Shown here one piece after another: positions 55,299-64,000 of a stretch of 64,000 nucleotides of DNA. How positions within the stretch are numbered: position 1 is the stretch's first letter; every line of letters begins with the position of its first letter. Under the pieces are notes generated by a model. It did no database searches, was not told where the DNA came from, and was given only the letters and a program-made list of their open reading frames with translations. Position numbers and translations under genes: made by a program. Source of the stretch: Muribaculaceae bacterium (GTDB lineage: Bacteria > Bacteroidota > Bacteroidia > Bacteroidales > Muribaculaceae); NCBI GenBank assembly GCA_029058745.1, contig JAIDXM010000020.1, positions 16,553-80,552 of the forward strand. The letters run 5' to 3'.

Positions 55299-56678
55299 AT
55301 GAGAATTTCCAAGAGATATCTATCGTTGCTGATGGCATGGCTTCCCATGGGGGTCATGCATTGTGAGAATCCTTTTGTACAGACATGTTTCACCACCGAT
55401 CCGGCTCCAATGGTATATGGCGACCGTCTCTATGTATATACCGGCCATGACGAAGACAACGCTGATTTTTTCTGGATGCAGGAATGGCGTGTGTATTCCA
55501 CGGCTGATATGGTTAACTGGACTGACCATGGTTCGCCGCTTGCCATAGAGGATTTTGAATGGGCCGATGACAGAGCCTGGGCTCCACAGTGTGTGGAGCG
55601 GGATGGCAAATTTTATTTCTATGTGCCTCTACATTCAAAACTCACCGGGGCTATGGCTATCGGTGTGGCTGTCGGAGACACACCGACGGGACCGTTCAAG
55701 GATGCCATCGGCAGGCCGCTTGTTGATGGCGACTGGGCATATATCGATCCGACGGTGTTCATAGATGACGACGGCCAGGCATATCTCTATTGGGGTAATC
55801 CCAACCTATATTATGTGAAGCTTAACGAGGATATGGTATCTTTCGAAGGCGAAATCAAGATGGTGGAGCAGACCCCGGATGGGTTCGGGAAGCCTAAATT
55901 TGTGGAGATGGAGCCTGACAAAAAGTATAAATCCACCTATACAGAGGGACCATGGTTCTATAAAAGGGGCGGCATATATTATATGCTTTATGCCGCAGGA
56001 GGCATACCAGAGAATATCTCGTACTCGGTCAGTGACAAGCCCACTGGGCCGTGGAAATACATGGGTGTGATTATGCCACAGTGTGACACCGGTTCGTTTA
56101 CAAATCATTGCGGTGTGGCCGACTACAAGGGTAAATCCTATTTCTTCTATCACACCGGGAATCTCCCAGGAGGGGGAGGATTCGGACGCAGCATAGCAGT
56201 GGAGCCATTCGAGTATAATGCTGACGGCTCGTTTCCTGAGATTATGCCCTCCCAGGCAGGGGCACCGGCAGTGGCGACATTCAATCCGTATGGACGTGTG
56301 GAGGCTGAGACAATGTCATGGTCGCGGGGAGTAAGCACTGAACCTAATGACAGCACAGGCCTTTATGTGTCGGAGGTGCATGACGGAGATTATGTGAAAT
56401 TGTCGAATGTTGATTTCGGAGAGGATGGACTCAGGAAGTTTGGAGCTTCTGTGGCGAGCGCGCTTCGCGGTGGCCAGATAGAGATGAGGCTTGACAGTCC
56501 TGACGGGAAAGTTGCTGCTCTGCTTGACGTGAGTGGCACCGGAGGCTGGGAAAACTGGCGGTATATAGAGAGGGATGCAGAAGCAGGAGTGTCGGGAGTC
56601 CATGATGTATATTTCATGTTCATAGGACGCAAGGGTCCTAAGCTTTTTAATATCGATTACTGGACATTCAAGCGATAG
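55299..56678 (+). CDS. GH43 arabinoxylan arabinofuranosidase-like enzyme with CBM6
   Basis: The 459-residue protein has a signal segment (about 1-22) and a GH43 propeller beginning at DPAPMVYGDRLYVYTGHDE, with the second Asp in YIDPTVFIDDDGQAY (about 150-163) and the acid Glu in TYTEGPWFYKRGG (about 213-225). A CBM6 beta-sandwich follows from about 335 (GRVEAETMSW). The pattern matches GH43 subfamily 29, which includes arabinoxylan arabinofuranohydrolases; the exact linkage is not certain. It lies after the terminator at 55169, and no clear TAnnTTTG box precedes it. A close homolog of this layout is at 61333. Confidence 0.87.
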   Translation: MRISKRYLSLLMAWLPMGVMHCENPFVQTCFTTDPAPMVYGDRLYVYTGHDEDNADFFWMQEWRVYSTADMVNWTDHGSPLAIEDFEWADDRAWAPQCVERDGKFYFYVPLHSKLTGAMAIGVAVGDTPTGPFKDAIGRPLVDGDWAYIDPTVFIDDDGQAYLYWGNPNLYYVKLNEDMVSFEGEIKMVEQTPDGFGKPKFVEMEPDKKYKSTYTEGPWFYKRGGIYYMLYAAGGIPENISYSVSDKPTGPWKYMGVIMPQCDTGSFTNHCGVADYKGKSYFFYHTGNLPGGGGFGRSIAVEPFEYNADGSFPEIMPSQAGAPAVATFNPYGRVEAETMSWSRGVSTEPNDSTGLYVSEVHDGDYVKLSNVDFGEDGLRKFGASVASALRGGQIEMRLDSPDGKVAALLDVSGTGGWENWRYIERDAEAGVSGVHDVYFMFIGRKGPKLFNIDYWTFKR

Positions 56679-56811
56679 CGATAGGCGAAAGGCGATAGGC
56701 AATTGTCGTCGCTTCTTTCTCAGTCGGATTTACGCTATTGTATAGTGCGTAGTCTATTTAGAGGCTGTGAGTTAGATAATAATTGTAGAGTGAAGAGGAG
56801 TAGGAATAGTT

Positions 56812-57714
56812 ATGATAAGGACAAGACATATCATATCAGGTATGCTGGCGCTATTTACATCACTGTCGGCATTGGCACAGACGGATCCGGATTTCCATAT
56901 TTACATCTGTATCGGGCAGTCAAATATGGAGGGGAATGCGCGTATCGAGCCGGTAGATATGGGAGATGTGGATGGACGCTTCAGAGTGATGGCTACTGTT
57001 GACTACATGAAACCTGAACGAAAGATAGGGGAGTGGTATGTGGCCGAACCTCCTTTGGTGAGGGAATCCACAGGACTCACCCCGATGGATTATTTCGGAC
57101 GCGCCATGGTGGAGCGTCTTCCCGGGAATGTCAAGGTAGGTGTCGTGTCGGTGGCGATAGGGGGGTGTAGAATAGAGCATCTTTCAAAGGATTATGATCC
57201 GCTTACGCTCTCCGGAGAGGCGGAATGGTTTCAGGACTATATGCATTTTTATGGCGATTATCCTTACGGCCGGCTGATAGCGTGTGCCAAGAAGGCGAAG
57301 GAGGCAGGTGTCATAAAGGGGATACTGCTGCATCAGGGTGAGTCTAACAACGGTGACACATTGTGGTGTGGAAAGGTGAAGAGGCTATATGAGGATATCC
57401 TTTCTGATCTGGGACTCCCACAGCAGTCCATACCTTTGTATGCAGGAGAGTTGGTGTCGAAAGAGATGGGAGGAGTGTGCGGAGATATGAACTGTATCAT
57501 ACGTTCGTTGCCTGAAAAACTTCCATGTGTCAGGATTATCTCGTCGGAGGGTCTTCCACAGAATGGAGACGGACTCCATTTCACGGCTTCGGCTTACAGG
57601 GAACTTGGACACCGATATGCAGAGTCGGCGCTTGCTTTGATGGGTATCCTTCCGTCAGTTGAATCCGCCAACGAGTCAGAGCGGATTGCGGATTTGGACG
57701 TGTCGAGCGAATAG
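56812..57714 (+). CDS. CE6-like acetylxylan esterase
   Basis: This 300-residue SGNH hydrolase has a signal peptide (about 1-23) and the nucleophile motif GQSNMEG with S37. The later block LLHQGESN (about 181-188) supports the SASA/CE6 fold, and the catalytic His is in DGLHFTASAYRELG near residue 255. CE6 enzymes deacetylate xylan. The substrate is inferred from the xylan locus. It is smaller than, and clearly different from, the SASA protein at 35235, because it lacks the inserted jelly-roll. The symporter gene follows 27 bp downstream. Confidence 0.87.
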   Translation: MIRTRHIISGMLALFTSLSALAQTDPDFHIYICIGQSNMEGNARIEPVDMGDVDGRFRVMATVDYMKPERKIGEWYVAEPPLVRESTGLTPMDYFGRAMVERLPGNVKVGVVSVAIGGCRIEHLSKDYDPLTLSGEAEWFQDYMHFYGDYPYGRLIACAKKAKEAGVIKGILLHQGESNNGDTLWCGKVKRLYEDILSDLGLPQQSIPLYAGELVSKEMGGVCGDMNCIIRSLPEKLPCVRIISSEGLPQNGDGLHFTASAYRELGHRYAESALALMGILPSVESANESERIADLDVSSE

Positions 57715-57741
57715 AAAAAACAATAACATATAAACAATAAA

Positions 57742-59154
57742 ATGGAATTGGCATTGAATACCGGGAAAACATCGGAATCGAAAGGTTTCTATAAACTTTC
57801 TATGTTGCAGTGTGTCGGCTTCGGCTCCGGCGACCTTGCACAGAATCTGATTTATCAGACAATCAGTATGTATCTTCTGTTTTTTTATACCAACGTATAT
57901 GGGCTTTCGCCGGCTGTGGCCGCAGTAATGTTCCTTATTGTTCGTATAATAGATGTCATATGGGACCCTTTGGTGGGAACTTATGTGGATAAGCACGACC
58001 CTAAATATGGAAAGTATCGTTCATATCTGGTGTTGGGAGGCATCCCGCTCACCGGCTTCGCGTTGCTATGCTTCTGGAACGGCTTCTCAGGCTCGCTCGT
58101 GTATGCGTATGTCACTTATGTCGGTCTTTCCATGTGCTACACATTGGTGAATGTGCCTTATGGAGCGTTGAACGCCTCTCTCACAAGAGACACTGCGGAA
58201 ATCACGAAGCTCACTTCCGTCAGGATGTTCATGGCGAATGTCGGCGGTCTTGCCGTGGGAATGGGCATCCCGGTGGTGCTTAGGATGTTCGATCCCTCGG
58301 AAGGCAGCGATCTCTCGCTGCACGATGGGGCGTGGTTCAACACCATGGCTCTTTACGGGGGCATTGGTCTAATTTTGCTCCTCTTCTGTTTCTCACAGTG
58401 TAAAGAACGAGTCGTGATGGACAAAAAAGAGACAGAAAATGTCAAGGTTTCCGACCTCTGGATGGAATTCGTCCATAACCGTCCACTGAGGATTCTGGCT
58501 TTCTTCTTTATAACCGCATTCGCTATGATGGCAATAGGAAACTCTGCGGGTGCCTACTATATCAACTACAATATGCATGGCACAGCCGGAGAACTTTCAA
58601 TTTTCATGGGACTCGGGTCACTTCCGGCATTCATCTTCATGCCTCTCATCCCGCCTATAAAAAGGATGGTTGGGAAGAAATGGATGTTCTACATATTCCT
58701 TGTCACGGCAGTGGTGGGGATGGCTATGCTCTATGCCGTGTCGATGATTCCGGAGCTGAGGCAGATGAGATTGGTCTATATAGCCCAGTTTGTAAAATCC
58801 ACGGGAATCATAGTCGCGACAGGCTACATGTGGGCTCTTGTCCCGGAAGTCATATCCTATGGGGAGTATAAGCATGGCAGAAGGATTTCCGGAATTGTGA
58901 ACGCATTGACTGGCATATTCTATAAGGCCGGGATGGCTCTCGGAGGTGTCGTGCCCGGTCTTGTGCTTGCTTTCGTTGGATTCGACAACATGTCGGAGAC
59001 GCAGACATTGTTTGCTCAACAGGGGATATTGTGGCTTGTAGCCGTTATCCCGGCAATCCTTCTTGTCGCGGCCATGTTTATCATCTCAAGATATGAACTT
59101 GATGATGACCGGATTGATGAAATCAACCGTATAATCGAAGAGAGAAACAACTAA
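57742..59154 (+). CDS. GPH family sugar:cation symporter (XynP/XynT-like)
   Basis: This 470-residue transporter has twelve predicted transmembrane helices in MFS/GPH arrangement. The family signature around the second to third helix, DPLVGTYVDKHDPKYGKYRSYL (about 73-94), is present, as is the loop between helices 8 and 9 (PLIPPIKRMVGKKWMF, about 290-307). GPH members take up xylosides and other glycosides with Na+ or H+. It lies among xylan enzymes, so xylobiose or arabinoxylo-oligosaccharides are the likely substrate at the inner membrane. A 17-bp tandem duplication spans its stop codon. Confidence 0.9.
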   Translation: MELALNTGKTSESKGFYKLSMLQCVGFGSGDLAQNLIYQTISMYLLFFYTNVYGLSPAVAAVMFLIVRIIDVIWDPLVGTYVDKHDPKYGKYRSYLVLGGIPLTGFALLCFWNGFSGSLVYAYVTYVGLSMCYTLVNVPYGALNASLTRDTAEITKLTSVRMFMANVGGLAVGMGIPVVLRMFDPSEGSDLSLHDGAWFNTMALYGGIGLILLLFCFSQCKERVVMDKKETENVKVSDLWMEFVHNRPLRILAFFFITAFAMMAIGNSAGAYYINYNMHGTAGELSIFMGLGSLPAFIFMPLIPPIKRMVGKKWMFYIFLVTAVVGMAMLYAVSMIPELRQMRLVYIAQFVKSTGIIVATGYMWALVPEVISYGEYKHGRRISGIVNALTGIFYKAGMALGGVVPGLVLAFVGFDNMSETQTLFAQQGILWLVAVIPAILLVAAMFIISRYELDDDRIDEINRIIEERNN

Positions 59155-59183
59155 AAGATAATTATAGCTAAAAGATAATTATA
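59151..59183 (+). repeat. Tandem 17-bp duplication between symporter and GH10 genes
   Basis: CTAAAAGATAATTATA occurs at 59151-59166 and again at 59168-59183, separated by one base. The first copy includes the symporter stop codon and the second provides the A/T-rich leader before the GH10 start at 59185. Confidence 0.9.
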
Positions 59184-59184
59184 T

Positions 59185-60294
59185 ATGAGAACTATATTAT
59201 TGGGGACAGCGATTGTGGCCATGTCGCAGATAAGTTGCGGGACTGGAAAAACGGAGGTTGCCACCATGAAAGAACATTTCAAGGATGATTTCCTGGTAGG
59301 GGCGGCGATTCCCGCCGGTGTGGTGAACGGTATTGACGAGAAGGCTGATTCAATAGTCTCACTCCATTATAATTCCATAGTAGCCGAGAATTGTATGAAA
59401 AATGAGGAGCTACAGCCGGAGGAGGGTGTCTTTTTCTGGGATGACGCCGACAGATTCGTGAAATATGGTGAAGACCGAGGTATGAAAATCATAGGTCACA
59501 CTCTTGTGTGGCATTCCCAGCTTGCACAATGGTTCCCATTTGACAGTGTTGGCAGATATGTCAGCGCTGATGTGCTGAAGGAGCGAATGCGGAGCTACAT
59601 ACACACGGTGGTCGGACGCTACAAGGGCCGTGTCATGGGATGGGATGTGGTCAACGAGGCCATCGAGGATGACGGGAGCTATCGCAAGACACCGTTCTAT
59701 GACATACTTGGAGAGGAATTCATCCCGTTGGCGTTTGAATATGCTCATGAGGCAGATCCTGACGCTGAACTGTATATCAACGATTTCTCAATGTTCCTTC
59801 CCGGAAAGCGCGATGCTTATGTGAAGCTTGTAGGCAATCTGAAAGAGCGTGGGATAAGGATAGACGGAATCGGCATGCAGAGCCACATCGGAATGGATTA
59901 CCCTGACCTCGGGGAATATGAGAAGTCGATAGAGGCATTCGGCTCCACAGGATGCCATGTGATGATTACGGAGCTTGACATGTCGGCGTTGCCTACAGTG
60001 CATTTTGGGGCCGACATAAGCGACAATGTTGATTTCAGGAAAGATATGGACCCATATACAGACGGACTTCCTCAAGAAGTGAGCGACCGCTGGAACAGCC
60101 GCATGGACTCCGTGATTGCCCTCTATAAGAAGCATTCCGATGTGATATCGCGTGTCACATGGTGGGGCACACATGACAGTATGTCGTGGAAAAACGACTT
60201 TCCTATGCACGGAAGGACAGACTATCCTCTCCCATTCGACAGGAATTACAAGTTGAAGCCTTTTATGGTGAAGGAGTTGGCATCTGATAAGTGA
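59185..60294 (+). CDS. GH10 endo-beta-1,4-xylanase, lipoprotein
   Basis: The 369-residue enzyme has a lipoprotein signal (SQISC, Cys18) and an uninterrupted GH10 barrel. Landmarks are the NEELQPEEG start, GHTLVWHSQ, the acid/base Glu E158 in WDVVNEA, and the nucleophile E263 in MITELDMS. No binding module is present, unlike Xyn10C, and the usual length for a bare GH10 is about 350. It likely shortens imported xylo-oligosaccharides at the periplasmic face or at the surface. It follows the symporter gene and is followed 28 bp later by a GH43. Confidence 0.93.
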   Translation: MRTILLGTAIVAMSQISCGTGKTEVATMKEHFKDDFLVGAAIPAGVVNGIDEKADSIVSLHYNSIVAENCMKNEELQPEEGVFFWDDADRFVKYGEDRGMKIIGHTLVWHSQLAQWFPFDSVGRYVSADVLKERMRSYIHTVVGRYKGRVMGWDVVNEAIEDDGSYRKTPFYDILGEEFIPLAFEYAHEADPDAELYINDFSMFLPGKRDAYVKLVGNLKERGIRIDGIGMQSHIGMDYPDLGEYEKSIEAFGSTGCHVMITELDMSALPTVHFGADISDNVDFRKDMDPYTDGLPQEVSDRWNSRMDSVIALYKKHSDVISRVTWWGTHDSMSWKNDFPMHGRTDYPLPFDRNYKLKPFMVKELASDK

Positions 60295-60322
60295 AAAATT
60301 GTAGAATGACATTTTTATTGAT

Positions 60323-61300
60323 ATGAATGTGATAAACCCTAAGAAAAGATATCTTTTTCCTGCCGACTATATGGCAGACCCGAGTGTACATGTGTTTGAC
60401 GGCAAGATATATATTTATCCATCGCACGATTGGGAATGTGAGAACGTCGAGAACGACAACGGCGACCAGTATGTCATGAAAGACATGCATGTGTTGTCGA
60501 TAGATGGCGATCCGATGACCGGAACTGTGACAGATCATGGTAAGGCACTTGACATCGCTGATATCCCATGGGCCGGACGCCAGCTTTGGGATTGCGACTG
60601 TGTCGAGAAAGACGGTAAATATTATCTTTATTTTCCTCTTAAAGACCGAAACGACATTTTCCGTATAGGCGTTGCTGTGGCAGATAGGCCGGAAGGACCG
60701 TTTGTGGCGCAGCCGGACCCTGTTAGAGGAAGCTACTCTATCGACATCTGTGTGCTGAAGGAGGATGACGGATACTATATGTATTTCGGTGGATTGTGGG
60801 GAGGCCAGCTTCAGCGTTATCGCGACAACAAGGCTCTTGAATCTGCGGAACTTCCGGAAGGGGACGCGCCGTCGCTTCCCAGCAGATGTGTGCGGCTTTC
60901 CGACGACATGCTCCAGTTTGCCGAGGAACCCCGCCCAGTTGTTGTGACGGATGATTCCGGCAATCCGCTGAGAGCCGATGACCCACATCGTTTTTTTGAG
61001 GCTTCATGGGTGCACAAGTACAATGGAAAGTATTATTTCTCGTATTCTACCGGCGACAGCCATCTTCTCTGTTATGCCGTCGGTGACAATCCTTATGGGC
61101 CGTTCGTATATCAAGGTGTGATTCTGACACCTGTAGTCGGGTGGACTACACACCACAGTATCGTGGAATATGAAGGGAAATGGTATCTTTTCCATCATGA
61201 CAGTGTGCCTTCCGGCGGAAAGTCATGGCTGAGGAGTCTTAAAGTGTGTGAATTGACACACGATGGGGATGGAAAAATTCAGACAATCTCCGGAGAATGA
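60323..61300 (+). CDS. Cytoplasmic GH43 beta-xylosidase
   Basis: This 325-residue GH43 has no signal peptide, so it acts in the cytoplasm. The propeller begins DYMADPSVHVFDGKIYIYPSHD with the base Asp, continues with the modulating Asp in SYSIDICVLKEDDGYYMY (about 138-155), and has the acid Glu in FFEASWVHKYNGKYY (about 229-243). No extra module follows. It resembles subfamily 1 GH43 xylosidases that hydrolyse short xylo-oligosaccharides. It sits beside the symporter and likely acts on what that imports. Spacing to its neighbours is 28 and 32 bp, so all are in one transcript. Confidence 0.9.
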   Translation: MNVINPKKRYLFPADYMADPSVHVFDGKIYIYPSHDWECENVENDNGDQYVMKDMHVLSIDGDPMTGTVTDHGKALDIADIPWAGRQLWDCDCVEKDGKYYLYFPLKDRNDIFRIGVAVADRPEGPFVAQPDPVRGSYSIDICVLKEDDGYYMYFGGLWGGQLQRYRDNKALESAELPEGDAPSLPSRCVRLSDDMLQFAEEPRPVVVTDDSGNPLRADDPHRFFEASWVHKYNGKYYFSYSTGDSHLLCYAVGDNPYGPFVYQGVILTPVVGWTTHHSIVEYEGKWYLFHHDSVPSGGKSWLRSLKVCELTHDGDGKIQTISGE

Positions 61301-61332
61301 ATAAGTCCATACATATCAATGATTGAGGCTAT

Positions 61333-63821
<2,489 letters not shown>

Positions 63822-63931
63822 CTGCTCCTCGATGTGTCCCTATAGGTGAATTGGTGCCAATGGTTTGACATGGTTAAAAGTTGTAATATTAGAGAGTGTG
63901 GCAATTTAAGCTTCTTATAATACTTAGTCAC

Positions 63932-63939
63932 TATGTTTG
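63932..63939 (+). promoter_or_regulatory. Possible promoter -7 box near the window edge
   Basis: TATGTTTG fits TAnnTTTG and would serve a gene to the right of the window. The ATG inside it opens a frame that runs to the edge, but the box makes a start there unlikely. Nothing else is seen in 63822-64000. Confidence 0.35.
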
Positions 63940-64000
63940 CATTTGAAAAGCCGGATCGCCGCTCAAAGGAGGCTTTCAGCCCCCTTGCCGCTGGGCTTCC

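Noticed and set aside
63933..64000. Partial ORF at the right edge
   Set aside because: Only 22 codons are visible, they begin inside a TAnnTTTG box, and they match no family I know.

Overview
The window is chromosomal DNA from a Bacteroidales bacterium, most likely of the Muribaculaceae/Prevotella type. The evidence is the Bacteroidetes promoter (TTTG, about 20 bp, then TAnnTTTG) in front of many genes, a SprA-type type IX secretion (T9SS) protein, tandem SusC/SusD pairs, a hybrid two-component regulator, and the Bacteroidetes form of RNA polymerase omega. No rRNA, tRNA, insertion sequence, integrase or CRISPR array was seen. The organism assignment is inference from gene content.

Region 1 (1-31,000) is mostly core genome: yqgE/algH (cut by the window edge), a GNAT acetyltransferase and recR on the minus strand, ruvA-sprA, a cysteine-less thioredoxin-like protein, a short tandem repeat element, a PHP phosphoesterase, clpB, a ROK sugar kinase, maf, a three-gene minus-strand operon (ATP-grasp-like, Rossmann/DUF2520, KdsC-like phosphatase), bamD-rpoZ, a PASTA protein with rluD, an acyltransferase, a metallophosphoesterase, folK, and tgt-lptG.

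Region 2 (28,389-63,821) is one large polysaccharide utilization locus for (glucurono-arabino)xylan. A GH115 alpha-glucuronidase is divergent from a hybrid two-component sensor/regulator. After it come a SASA-type esterase, two GH43 enzymes, a SusC-SusD-SusC-SusD-surface protein-GH10 core in the order of the xusABCDE-xyn10C cluster of Prevotella, a T9SS-tailed protein made only of carbohydrate-binding modules, GH43-CBM6, a CE6-like esterase, a GPH-type symporter, a second GH10, a cytoplasmic GH43, another GH43-CBM6 and a CE1-like esterase. The expected flow is surface binding and endo-cleavage by XusB/XusD/XusE and Xyn10C, import through XusA/XusC, periplasmic debranching by GH115, GH43 and esterases, symport of short oligosaccharides, and final cytosolic hydrolysis.

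The points most worth a second look are the A-B-B-A hairpin repeat at 10.7 kb, the enzyme-free T9SS-tailed binding protein, the loss of all three zinc cysteines in Tgt, a possible 51-residue gene with its own promoter and hairpin between maf and kdsC, and a GTTAC-type motif shared by the xylan-locus promoters.
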